Assembly: GCF_023073315.1 (NCBI RefSeq)
Contig: NZ_JADPJH010000011.1
Span: 176,837-240,836, forward strand
Reading direction: 5' to 3'
Source: Bradyrhizobium sp. 1
GTDB taxonomy: Bacteria > Pseudomonadota > Alphaproteobacteria > Rhizobiales > Xanthobacteraceae
Length of the DNA stretch: 64,000 nt
The position numbers and the translations under genes were made by a program. Under the pieces are notes generated by a model, which saw only the letters and a list, made by a program, of their open reading frames with translations, did no database searches and was not told where the DNA came from. Positions 35,368-43,206 of this stretch are shown piece after piece (within the stretch, counting starts at the first letter, position 1; the number at the start of each line of letters is the position of its first letter).

Positions 35368-36414
35368 ATGCACTCCTTGGCGGAAAGGGGCGTTCCACTG
35401 GAGGAACGCCTAAAGACAAATATCAGCGGCCTCTCCGATTGGGATGCGGCCCGGATATTCTTGGAAGTCGTTCGACGCGGCAGTTTCCGCTCGGCGGCCG
35501 AACGCCTGTCTCTGTCGATCAACGCCGTCCGCCGCCGAATCGATGATTTTGAGCGCCAGACCGGCACCACCCTGTTCACCCGCGACGTCCACGGCACGCA
35601 TCTGACCGACGAAGGCGCGCTGGTGGTCTCCGCCGTCGAGCGCATGGAGGCGGCTGCCTTCGACGTATTGCGCACCAGCGATTCGACGGCCAACGCCCTC
35701 TCCGGCGAAGTCCGCGTCGCCGTGACCGAGGGCCTGGGCACGTTCTGGCTGGCCCCACGGCTGGTCGAATTCCAGCAGGCCTATCCGAAGATCATCGTCG
35801 ACCTGCACTGCGCGATGCGCTCGGCCGACGTCTCCCGCCACGAAGCCGACGTCGCCATCCATCTGTCGCGGCCTTCGGCGCTCGACGTCAAGCTGGTGCG
35901 GCTCGGCCGCATGCATCTGATGTTCTGGGCTTCGGAAAAATACCTCGAGAAATACGGCACGCCGCGCTCGGCCCTCGAATTGATCAAGCACCGTCTGGTG
36001 CTGCAATTCGCCGACCAGCTCGCCGCCAAGGAAACTTTTGAGAGCTTCTTCCCGGGCGTTCCGGAACGTGACCTTCTGGTCATGAAGACCAACGTCTCAA
36101 GCGCCAACTACTGGGCGGTCGCGAATGGCGCCGGAATTGGCGTATTCCCGAGCTACGCCATTGCGCTTGGCGGGAAGCTGATTCCACTGGAGGTCGAGTT
36201 GAACCGACCGCTGGATATCTGGTTGTCCTACCATCCCGGTAGCGGCCGGATTCCACGCGTGCGGCACATGATTGACTGGCTGATCGAAGCCTTCAATCCG
36301 GCTCGCTTCCCGTGGTTTAAGGAAGAATTTGTGCATCCGCACGAATTCAAGGACTCGTATATGGGCGAACCCCTGACCCACCTCTTCGGGGGGTTTTCAA
36401 CCGAAGAACGATGA
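35368..36414 (+). CDS. LysR family transcriptional regulator
   Basis: The 348-residue protein has an N-terminal winged helix (ARIFLEVVRRGSFRSAAERL, then SINAVRRRIDDFERQTGTTL) and a periplasmic-binding-like effector domain. It is about 45 residues longer than a typical LysR protein, with extensions at both ends; the tail EEFVHPHEFKDSYMG is unusual. GAAGGGA precedes the ATG at 35368. Its stop codon overlaps the start region of the HTH regulator gene (ATGA at 36411), so the two are translationally coupled. Effector and targets are unknown. Confidence 0.9.
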   Translation: MHSLAERGVPLEERLKTNISGLSDWDAARIFLEVVRRGSFRSAAERLSLSINAVRRRIDDFERQTGTTLFTRDVHGTHLTDEGALVVSAVERMEAAAFDVLRTSDSTANALSGEVRVAVTEGLGTFWLAPRLVEFQQAYPKIIVDLHCAMRSADVSRHEADVAIHLSRPSALDVKLVRLGRMHLMFWASEKYLEKYGTPRSALELIKHRLVLQFADQLAAKETFESFFPGVPERDLLVMKTNVSSANYWAVANGAGIGVFPSYAIALGGKLIPLEVELNRPLDIWLSYHPGSGRIPRVRHMIDWLIEAFNPARFPWFKEEFVHPHEFKDSYMGEPLTHLFGGFSTEER

Positions 36415-36815
36415 GAAAACGAATGAAAACAGCGGCGAAAAGAATGAAGCAGCGCAGTGCCGGCAAGCCGGACATTGAGCTGGGCAAGCGGATCCGTCTG
36501 CGGCGTGTCGAGATGAAGATCTCGCAGGCTGAGCTCGGCGACAAGCTCGGCGTCAGCTTCCAGCAGGTCCAGAAATACGAGAAGGGTGTCAATCGCGTCG
36601 GCGCAGCCCGCCTTCAGCAGATCGCCACCTCCCTCGATGTGCCCGTGACCTTCTTCTATGACGGCGACAACAAGGCGCGCGAAGTCGAGAGCCTGCTCTT
36701 CCTCGATTCGGCCTTCAGCCTTCGCCTGCTGCGCGCCTACAGCAAGATCAAGGACCAGACGGTGCAGCGTCAGCTCGTCTCGCTGATGGAATCGATCGCG
36801 GCGAACGAAGCCTGA
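36411..36815 (+). CDS. XRE-type helix-turn-helix regulator, PraR-like
   Basis: The product of up to 134 residues has a Cro/C1-type helix-turn-helix (RIRLRRVEMKISQAELGDKL and VSFQQVQKYEKGVNRVGAAR) and a short helical C-terminus ending in SLMESIAANEA. It resembles the PraR/PhrR group of rhizobial regulators linked to quorum sensing, biofilm and root attachment; that assignment rests on the FQQVQKYEKG.NRVGA pattern. The first ATG overlaps the LysR stop by four bases; later ATGs at 36423 and 36444 are also possible starts. Two hairpins follow the gene. Confidence 0.85.
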   Translation: MRKRMKTAAKRMKQRSAGKPDIELGKRIRLRRVEMKISQAELGDKLGVSFQQVQKYEKGVNRVGAARLQQIATSLDVPVTFFYDGDNKAREVESLLFLDSAFSLRLLRAYSKIKDQTVQRQLVSLMESIAANEA

Positions 36816-37226
36816 TCGATCGACGGTCTGGCCGTTACGGCCGATGTTCAATCCGCCGCGTCGCGGGGGCGCGGCCGGATTGAACGAGACCGACCGGATC
36901 AGACGAACTGGATCAGATCTGGCCCGCGCGCTGTCCGCGCGTGGCCCTTCCGGGGCGGTCTGACCGCCCCTTTTTCTTGACCCTTTTCTTGGCTTTTTCT
37001 CGCCATCGTCCGCGGTTGTCGCGAACCCATCCCGCCTTTGCTGCGACCTAATCGAGAGCCTCGCGACGTCACGCGCGGGGCTTTCGACTGCCGTGCTTAA
37101 TGGGACCTCAACATTGATGCCCTAACGTCCCGCCGATCTTACCCATCGGCGCACGTGGCGCGGCGACCGGGAATTGCCAATAAGCGCGGCCCGTCCGGGC
37201 CCCGTCCTCATGGGAAGACCAGACAG
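36816..37226. other. 411-bp intergenic region with two hairpins
   Basis: No gene is seen. A long stem with one bulge spans 36846-36885 (GTTCAATCCG/CGGATTGAAC outer arms), and a classical terminator lies at 36952-36975. The remainder presumably carries the promoter of the L,D-transpeptidase gene. Confidence 0.6.
36952..36975 (+). terminator. Rho-independent terminator of the PraR-like gene
   Basis: GGGGCGGTC (36952-36960) and GACCGCCCC (36962-36970) form a tight stem followed directly by TTTTT. It stands 137 bp after the stop codon, which suggests a long 3' untranslated region. Confidence 0.8.
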
Positions 37227-38588
37227 ATGTCGAAGCGCCATGCCGTGATCATTGCCGCAAATCTGTTCGCGGTGGGCCTGTTCGCCAGCGCCTCCGCGCT
37301 TGCGCAAACCGAGACCACGGGACAGGCCGGCCCGAAGCCGGCAACTGCGGCCGGCACGGTGCCAGCCACAGCCAATCCGGCTCATGCGGCTGCGCCGAAA
37401 GCTGCCGCGACGGCTACATCGACGGCTGAGAGCCGCTCGGCCTCGGCGCTCGCGATGACGCACGAGCCGACCTATGACGAGAGGACTGCCCAGCGGATCA
37501 AGGATGCCGCGCTCAGCTATTCCGACCTTGCGGTGCGCGGCGGCTGGCCGACCATCCCGGCGGATGCGAAGTTCGCGCTCGGCGTCCAGGGCGCCAACGA
37601 CGAACTGCTGCGCAAGCGGCTGATCGTCTCCGGCGATCTCGCCGTCGACAAGGCCAGCGGCGCCTTCGACCAGGATCTCGCGGACGCGGTGAAGCGCTTT
37701 CAGGCCCGCCACGGGTTGGCGCCGACCGGCACGATGACGCCGCGCACGCTCGCGGCGATGAACGTCTCCGTGCAGAAGCGCATCCGCCAGCTCGAGGCTT
37801 CGCTGGAGCGGCTCGAGAACATGAATTTCGGCTTCGGCCAGCGCTATGTCGTGGTCAACATCCCCGCCGCTTTCGCCGAGGCGGTCGAGAACGACGTCGT
37901 GGTGCGGCGCTATCGCGTCATCGTCGGCAAGACCGAGAAACCATCGCCGACATTGACGGCGCAGATCAGCAGCGTCGTGCTCAATCCGACCTGGACGGTG
38001 CCGTCCTCGATCGCCAAGACCGAGATCTCCGCGCATATGCGGAAAGATCCGACTTATCTGTCGCGCATGCACATGGAAGTGCTCGACGGCCACGACAATC
38101 CGATCGATCCGCATTCGGTCGACTGGTCGGGCGCGCACACGCCGAACTTCACCGTGCGGCAGCAGAACGGCACCTTCAACGCGCTCGGCGCAGTGAAGAT
38201 CGACATGCCTAACCCCTATTCGGTCTACATGCACGACACCAACCAGCGCAATCTGTTCAGCGACGACTACCGCTTCGATTCCCACGGTTGCTCGCGGGTC
38301 GACAATGTGCGCGATCTCGCGGCGTGGCTGCTCAAGGACCAGCCGAAATGGAGTCGCGCCGCGATCGACACGGAGATCGCCACTGGTCAGCATCTCGACG
38401 TCGCCATGACGAAGAAGGTGCCGGTGGCCTGGATCTACCTCACGGCATGGATGACCAGGGACCAGACCGTCCAGTTCCGCAACGACGTCTATAATCAGGA
38501 CGAGCAACTGCTCGAGGCGACAGCCGAAGAGGCCGCGTTCTTCGGCAAGGCCGCCGGCCATCCGCTGACCGCGCACATGGCGCAGTAG
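37227..38588 (+). CDS. L,D-transpeptidase (YkuD domain) with peptidoglycan-binding domain
   Basis: The 453-residue protein has a signal peptide (residues 1-26, ending SALAQ) and an Ala/Thr/Pro-rich linker to about 75. A peptidoglycan-binding helical domain follows (AVKRFQARHGLAPTGTMTPR, about 155-175), then a YkuD catalytic domain with DSHGCSRVDN, where Cys355 is the nucleophile. This layout is that of YcbB/LdtD-type enzymes that make 3-3 cross-links in the periplasm. GGGAAG precedes the ATG at 37227. The gene is monocistronic. Confidence 0.92.
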   Translation: MSKRHAVIIAANLFAVGLFASASALAQTETTGQAGPKPATAAGTVPATANPAHAAAPKAAATATSTAESRSASALAMTHEPTYDERTAQRIKDAALSYSDLAVRGGWPTIPADAKFALGVQGANDELLRKRLIVSGDLAVDKASGAFDQDLADAVKRFQARHGLAPTGTMTPRTLAAMNVSVQKRIRQLEASLERLENMNFGFGQRYVVVNIPAAFAEAVENDVVVRRYRVIVGKTEKPSPTLTAQISSVVLNPTWTVPSSIAKTEISAHMRKDPTYLSRMHMEVLDGHDNPIDPHSVDWSGAHTPNFTVRQQNGTFNALGAVKIDMPNPYSVYMHDTNQRNLFSDDYRFDSHGCSRVDNVRDLAAWLLKDQPKWSRAAIDTEIATGQHLDVAMTKKVPVAWIYLTAWMTRDQTVQFRNDVYNQDEQLLEATAEEAAFFGKAAGHPLTAHMAQ

Positions 38589-38720
38589 GATTGGCGCAGT
38601 AGGCGCCTCGCGCCATGCAATCGCGGCACAGGCGGATGCAAATCCCCTCGCCTTGCCGCGGTTGACCGCGGCCTCGCCTCGGCCGCACATTGCGCCCGGC
38701 CTATCACAAGCGAGCGCACG

Positions 38721-39536
38721 ATGCCTGATCTCTCCAACGAAAAATCCCACGCCGACGGCAAGATCCTCCAGCACACCGCTGGCGGCGTCGGCGTCATCAC
38801 CTTCAACAATCCCGACAAGCGCAATGCGATGTCGCTGGAGATGTGGGAAGGATTTGGCGAGGCGCTGACGGACTTGCGCGACGACGATGCCGTGCGCGTC
38901 GTGATCCTGCGCGGCGCCGGCGGCAAGGCGTTCGTGTCGGGCGCCGACATCAGCCAGTTCGAGAAGACGCGCCACAACGCAGCGGCATCGGAGGAATACG
39001 GCAAGCGGAGCGCCGCGCAGCGGGCGCTGCTCGCGGACTATCCCAAGCCGACGATCGCCTGCATCGAGGGCTTTTGCCTCGGCGGAGGCATGCAGGTCGC
39101 GATGCTCGCCGACATCCGCCTTGCCGCGCATGGCAGCCAGTTTGGCATCCCTGCGGCAAAACTCGGCATCGCCTATGGCTATGACGGATTGAAGCATCTG
39201 GTGTCGCTGGTCGGTCCGTCCTGGGCGCGGCTCCTGATGTACACGGGCATGCGGATCGATGCCACGGAGGCGCTGCGCATCGGATTGGTCGAGCGCGTAT
39301 TCCCGGTCGACCAGCTCTGGGGCGAGACCATGGGAATCGCACAGACCATCTCCGAGAATGCCCCGCTCGCGATCAAGGCCGCCAAGCTCACCATCGCGCA
39401 GGTGCTGAAGGACGAGAGCGGTCGCGACATGGACGCGATCAAAGCGGTTGGCACCGCGTGTATGGACAGCGCGGATTTCCGCGAAGGCCGGCAGGCCTTC
39501 ATGGAAAAGCGCAAGCCGAAGTTTCAAGGGAGGTAG
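38721..39536 (+). CDS. Enoyl-CoA hydratase/isomerase family protein
   Basis: The 271-residue crotonase-fold protein shows the oxyanion-hole segments KAFVSGADISQF and CIEGFCLGGGMQVAMLADIR. The usual second catalytic Glu position in the loop after IPAAKLGIAYGYDGL is not obvious, so the reaction may differ from simple hydration. It is likely cytoplasmic and acts in acyl-CoA metabolism. A decayed second copy of its last 34 codons lies 2 kb away at 41476-41572, beyond the P450 gene. Confidence 0.9.
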   Translation: MPDLSNEKSHADGKILQHTAGGVGVITFNNPDKRNAMSLEMWEGFGEALTDLRDDDAVRVVILRGAGGKAFVSGADISQFEKTRHNAAASEEYGKRSAAQRALLADYPKPTIACIEGFCLGGGMQVAMLADIRLAAHGSQFGIPAAKLGIAYGYDGLKHLVSLVGPSWARLLMYTGMRIDATEALRIGLVERVFPVDQLWGETMGIAQTISENAPLAIKAAKLTIAQVLKDESGRDMDAIKAVGTACMDSADFREGRQAFMEKRKPKFQGR

Positions 39537-39606
39537 GTAGCCCCGGCGTTCGGTCGCGCCAACAATCGCGCCGACGCATTGCGGGCGCGTGTTTCGAAGA
39601 GACGCA

Positions 39607-41256
39607 CTAGGCAGATCTGGAGAACCCGATGTCATCGTCAATCACCGCGCCGGGCCCAACCGGAACCTTTCCAGGTCTTGACTGATTGAGATTGTGGAAG
39701 ACGATCTTGTCGCGCCATACCTTGCGGAGAAAATCTGCGAACACGTCGATTGTCAGCTGCTCGCCGGGACAACGTCGATAGCCGAAGCCGAACGGGGCGA
39801 ATCCGGCGTAGTCGCAAACTGGTGCCGGCTTTCCTTCCGACACGGCAAACACTGTGCCGAAACCGCTGTTGGTGATGCCGGTTTTCCGCCCGTCACTGAC
39901 CGGAAGCGTCGTAGTGTCAAAGGGGCAACGCGGCAGACCGATCTGCTTGCATTTTGCCTCATCGATCTGGGCGCTGGTCGGCACGCCCAGGTACCGCTGA
40001 GGGTCGAACCGCTCAGGCTCTTTCCACAGACGCGGGTCGAAGCTCGTCTCGGTGTGGGGCGTATTCATGTATGAGTGCCGCTCGTAGGGCACACCGAACT
40101 GGGCGAATGGAGAGCCGCCGTAGAAGGACGAGGCGCGCGTGTCCGTGATCGCAGAAATGCTGCCGCCGTTCGGCGAGATGGTGCGGAAGAACTCCATCAC
40201 CAGAAGCTCGAGGGGCGTATACGGCGCTCCGCTCGCATTGTCGAAGTCCCCGCTCATCGTCTTTTGGAAGGCCGCTCGCACCGCTTGATCCCCTCCGTTC
40301 TGGTTCAGGCGCGTCATGATGCCGAAGATGGAGTTTCCCCATTGGCTCAGCGCCACGAAATTGTGGAAGCATTCAAAGACAACGTCCTTCTTGGCAAAAT
40401 GCTTTCCGTCGCCCGCATTCCTGAGCCAGTAATAGGCGATGGTCTTGTCGGGATTGGAAACCCTTTCGTTCGCTATGTCGTCCAGCCTCGCATCAATCCA
40501 TTTCGCAAGGAACGGCCGAAGCGCCCTCACGGTCATATAGTTTTCGTACACGATCTCCTGCAATGGATTGCGAAAGGCGAGCACCGTGTTGAAGGCCTCT
40601 CCGATCGCGCGGACTTGAGGCGGGACCGCGTCGCCCTGCACGCCGAGGTGCAGATCCCAATAGATATCCCAAAAATGGTCGAGGTAGTGGCGCATGAAAG
40701 GCTTGTCGGCATACCTGGGGCCAAGAAGCGTGTCGAAAAACGCGACTACCTTGGCCTGATACTTCGGAACATAAAGGTCGGGAGTGACGCCGGTGAAATA
40801 GATACGCTTGCGCAGGTTGTTGGGGCCGCGATTCTCGAGCCCCTCGAGGAAAACTGTCACGCCGTCCGAAGGGGTCGGCTTCCAATCTTCGTAGAGCATT
40901 CCCCAAAAGTCCCAAGGAATCGCGTCCTGCTTGGTGAGAGGAAGGTCGATCATGGGGAGGAGCGGTCGCTCGCCGGCGAAGATGCTGCCGAGAAAGAACG
41001 GGACCACAGCGTTGTCGACGTAGTCGCGGTCGAAGTGACTTGGGATCGTAGCGCGGAATTTCGCCAAGGCCGCCGAGAGGTCAGGAGCCTGAGGCGCAGC
41101 AGACGCCTGAGTGGAGAGCCCGCCTGCAGCAAGAGCCGCCGTGCCCATGAGGAGCATTCGTCTTTCCATGGATAGAGGAGAAAGATTATCCGCCGAGTCT
41201 TCTAAGGACTTTGAGCTTGCAGAGGCGCCATCTTCGAACGGCTGATGCTGGGGCAT
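39607..41256 (-). CDS. Tat-exported cytochrome P450-like haem protein
   Basis: The 549-residue protein carries a twin-arginine type signal (ERRMLLMGTAALAAGG, Arg32-Arg33, cleavage near ASA-AP at 53). The rest has the P450 hallmarks in order: an I-helix-like stretch at about 291-315, EFFR at 355-358 (the ExxR motif), PERF at 414-417 and FGFGYRRCPG at 489-498 with the haem-ligand Cys496. The I-helix reads FHNFVALSQWG and lacks the acidic residue and Thr pair that activates O2, as in peroxide-using P450s. It is AT-richer than its neighbours. I infer a periplasmic peroxygenase or hydroperoxide-converting enzyme; its substrate is unknown. Confidence 0.8.
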   Translation of the reverse strand: MPQHQPFEDGASASSKSLEDSADNLSPLSMERRMLLMGTAALAAGGLSTQASAAPQAPDLSAALAKFRATIPSHFDRDYVDNAVVPFFLGSIFAGERPLLPMIDLPLTKQDAIPWDFWGMLYEDWKPTPSDGVTVFLEGLENRGPNNLRKRIYFTGVTPDLYVPKYQAKVVAFFDTLLGPRYADKPFMRHYLDHFWDIYWDLHLGVQGDAVPPQVRAIGEAFNTVLAFRNPLQEIVYENYMTVRALRPFLAKWIDARLDDIANERVSNPDKTIAYYWLRNAGDGKHFAKKDVVFECFHNFVALSQWGNSIFGIMTRLNQNGGDQAVRAAFQKTMSGDFDNASGAPYTPLELLVMEFFRTISPNGGSISAITDTRASSFYGGSPFAQFGVPYERHSYMNTPHTETSFDPRLWKEPERFDPQRYLGVPTSAQIDEAKCKQIGLPRCPFDTTTLPVSDGRKTGITNSGFGTVFAVSEGKPAPVCDYAGFAPFGFGYRRCPGEQLTIDVFADFLRKVWRDKIVFHNLNQSRPGKVPVGPGAVIDDDIGFSRSA

Positions 41257-41687
41257 AGGCGTTAACTCCCTCGTGGCAACTCCTCGCGCGAGTATGACGG
41301 TTCCTTACAGACTTGCTCGACCGGAACGAGGCGCGCATGAAGATGCCGATTCAATCGAACTTCGGAAGGTGCGGACATCGGCAAAAACCCTCGGCAGCTT
41401 GCGATGAAGCACCTCCCAGATTCTGAATGACGCGGTCAAAACCCAAGTCTGGGCGCGCGTGTGCCGTGGCTGGTTGCCTTCAAGGCGATCGGCACAGCCT
41501 GCATGGACAGTGCGGATTTCGCGAGGGCAGGTCTTCATGGAGAAGCGCAAGCCGCAATTCCAGTGGCGGTGAACAAGCCGAAACTGAACATGCATTCAGG
41601 AAGATTAATTTCTCGCGCGCCGGCAACAACTTAGCAACCAACTGATCTGCCACCGGTTCTTTCGTCATCAATTTGAGGGAGATGACG
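41257..41687. other. 431-bp intergenic region with a gene remnant
   Basis: Apart from the enoyl-CoA hydratase fragment at 41476-41572, I see no gene. The part upstream of the P450 start (41257-41475) is comparatively AT-rich and would hold the P450 promoter. Confidence 0.5.
41476..41572 (+). pseudogene. Decayed 3' end of an enoyl-CoA hydratase gene
   Basis: This stretch aligns with the last hundred bases of the intact gene (39437-39536), with roughly one base in five changed and small deletions after GCGGATTTC and after GCGAGGG that break the frame. The encoded end would read MEKRKPQFQWR instead of MEKRKPKFQGR. The 5' part of the gene is missing. It marks the far side of the P450 segment. 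Confidence 0.75.
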
Positions 41688-41972
41688 ATGAAACCAAAGT
41701 TTGCTGTTGTAGGTCTGGCTGCGTTGGGTGGTGTGATGCTCGCTTCCGGACCGGCGCTCGCGGCGATGCCGAACGGCATTCCACAGGCCGATCAGATCGC
41801 AAGCGGTCCAGCCGCTGAGGTCGATCAGGTTCGCTGGGTGTGTAACCCCTGGGGCCGCTGCTTCTGGCGTCCCAACTACTATGGCGCCTACGGCTATTAC
41901 GGCGGACCGCGACGCTTCTACGGCGCGCGTCCGTGGGGCTGGGGCGGTCATCGCCACTGGCGTCGCTGGTGA
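41688..41972 (+). CDS. Small secreted GCG_CRPN-type protein
   Basis: The 94-residue product has a signal peptide (MKPKFAVVGLAALGGVMLAS, ending ALAAM) and a mature part with the VCNPWGRCFWRPNYYG motif of the GCG_CRPN family. A Gly/Tyr/Trp/His-rich tail follows (GGHRHWRRW). Such proteins are abundant in Bradyrhizobiaceae and are probably envelope-associated; the role is unknown. GAGGGAG precedes the ATG at 41688. A strong terminator follows at once. Confidence 0.82.
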   Translation: MKPKFAVVGLAALGGVMLASGPALAAMPNGIPQADQIASGPAAEVDQVRWVCNPWGRCFWRPNYYGAYGYYGGPRRFYGARPWGWGGHRHWRRW

Positions 41973-41977
41973 ACTGC

Positions 41978-42003
41978 GAGGGGCCGTGAGGCCCCTCTTC
42001 TTT
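41978..42003 (+). terminator. Rho-independent terminator of the GCG_CRPN-type gene
   Basis: GAGGGGCC (41978-41985) and GGCCCCTC (41990-41997) form a perfect stem with a GTGA loop, followed by TTCTTT. It lies between convergent genes, 5 bp after the stop codon of the small secreted protein. Confidence 0.88.
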
Positions 42004-42005
42004 GA

Positions 42006-43085
42006 CTACAGCGCCCCGAGCACAGCTTTCGTAATTTCCGCCGTGCCATTGCTGCCACCAAATTCCATCGGCTTGATTCCGCCGGCATAGACCTGGTCCA
42101 CCGCGCGCTCGATCTGCTCACCGGCTTCGGCCGCACCTTCGACGCCGTGCTTGTCGGCGAGCCAGTCCAGCATCATCGCCGCCGACAGGATCATGCCGGT
42201 GGGATTGGCCTTGCCCTGCCCCATGATATCGGGCGCGGTGCCGTGGCACGGCTGGAACACCGCGTATTTGTCGCCGATGTCGGCCGACGGCGCCATGCCG
42301 AGGCCGCCGATCAGGCTCGCGGTGATGTCGGAGACGATGTCGCCGAACATGTTCTCCATCACCATCACGTCGAAATCCCAGGGCCGCTTCACCAGCATCG
42401 CCGAGCAGGCATCGACATAGAGCCGGTCGGTCTTCACGGCGGGATGCTTCTTCTCGATCTCGTCGAAGATGCCGCGGAAGAAGGCAAAGGCCTTGAACAC
42501 ATTCGCTTTGTCGACGCAGGTCAGCATCCCCGGCTTGCCGCGCGCCTTGCGCCGTTCGGCCAGCCGAAACGAGAACTCGAACAGGCGCTCGGAGGTCCTG
42601 CGCGTGATCACCAGCGTCTCGCGCGCGTCTTCATGGGTGACGACGCCTTTGCCCATCGAGGCGAACAGTCCCTCGGTGGACTCGCGGATCACGACGAGAT
42701 CGATGCCGCGCTTGTCGGCGCCGACGATCGGGCTCGGCACGCCCGGAATCAGCCGCGCCGGGCGCACGCCGGCATAGAGATCGAAGATGAAGCGAAGCTC
42801 GATCTGCGGAGCGATCTCGGTGTTATCGGGATAGCGCACCGACGGCAGGCCGCATGCGCCGAGCAGGATCGCGTCGGCTTCCTCGCAGAGCTTGATGGTC
42901 GAATCCGGCATCGATTTGCCGGTCGCAAGATAATTGGTGGCGCCGGCGGGCGCCTCGGTGAAGCGAAAGCTGAGGCCGGATTTCTGCTCGATCTTGCGCA
43001 GGACCTCGATGGCCGGCGCCATGACTTCGGGACCGATGCCGTCACCGGCGAGCACGGCAATGTGGAAGGCGTTGTTGGCGGACAT
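42006..43085 (-). CDS. Isocitrate/isopropylmalate dehydrogenase family protein (tartrate dehydrogenase-like)
   Basis: The 359-residue protein belongs to the beta-decarboxylating dehydrogenase family. It starts with HIAVLAGDGIGPEVM, and the substrate/metal region includes YVDACSAMLVKRPWDFDVMV and NMFGDIVSDITASLIGG. The NAD-binding end reads PCHGTAPDIMGQGKANP. Cytoplasmic housekeeping LeuB proteins are similar, but the lone setting beside an alcohol dehydrogenase and a CoA-transferase points to a degradative enzyme such as tartrate or 3-alkylmalate dehydrogenase. The substrate is not decided by sequence. Confidence 0.88.
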   Translation of the reverse strand: MSANNAFHIAVLAGDGIGPEVMAPAIEVLRKIEQKSGLSFRFTEAPAGATNYLATGKSMPDSTIKLCEEADAILLGACGLPSVRYPDNTEIAPQIELRFIFDLYAGVRPARLIPGVPSPIVGADKRGIDLVVIRESTEGLFASMGKGVVTHEDARETLVITRRTSERLFEFSFRLAERRKARGKPGMLTCVDKANVFKAFAFFRGIFDEIEKKHPAVKTDRLYVDACSAMLVKRPWDFDVMVMENMFGDIVSDITASLIGGLGMAPSADIGDKYAVFQPCHGTAPDIMGQGKANPTGMILSAAMMLDWLADKHGVEGAAEAGEQIERAVDQVYAGGIKPMEFGGSNGTAEITKAVLGAL

Positions 43086-43120
43086 GGAGTGTTCCTGCGC
43101 GAAGGAGAGTGTGGCGAGGA

Positions 43121-43190
43121 GTGCGACGAAGCAATCCAGATTGTGTCCGCGGAGGGATTTCTGGATTGCTTCGCTTCGCTCGCAATGACG
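43121..43190. repeat. Palindromic intergenic repeat, family D
   Basis: CGAAGCAATCCAGA (43127-43140) pairs perfectly with TCTGGATTGCTTCG (43160-43173), and the tail CGCTCGCAATGACG completes the typical unit. Elements of this form are scattered through Bradyrhizobium genomes. It sits between two minus-strand genes. Confidence 0.82.
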
Positions 43191-43206
43191 GAGGAGAGAG
43201 CGTTGG

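Noticed and set aside
37122..39641. Open frame of 839 codons on the minus strand
   Set aside because: It runs antisense to the L,D-transpeptidase and enoyl-CoA hydratase genes, both with clear motifs; its product is Arg/His/Asp-rich with no domain. This is a normal shadow in GC-rich DNA.
39607..41256. Assignment of the P450 as a CYP74-type allene oxide synthase
   Set aside because: The missing acid/Thr pair fits, but the haem loop is the canonical FGxGxRxCxG and not the altered CYP74 loop, so the family was left open.
41476..41572. Target-site duplication of a recent insertion
   Set aside because: The two hydratase ends differ at about one base in five and by deletions, so they are not a fresh duplication.
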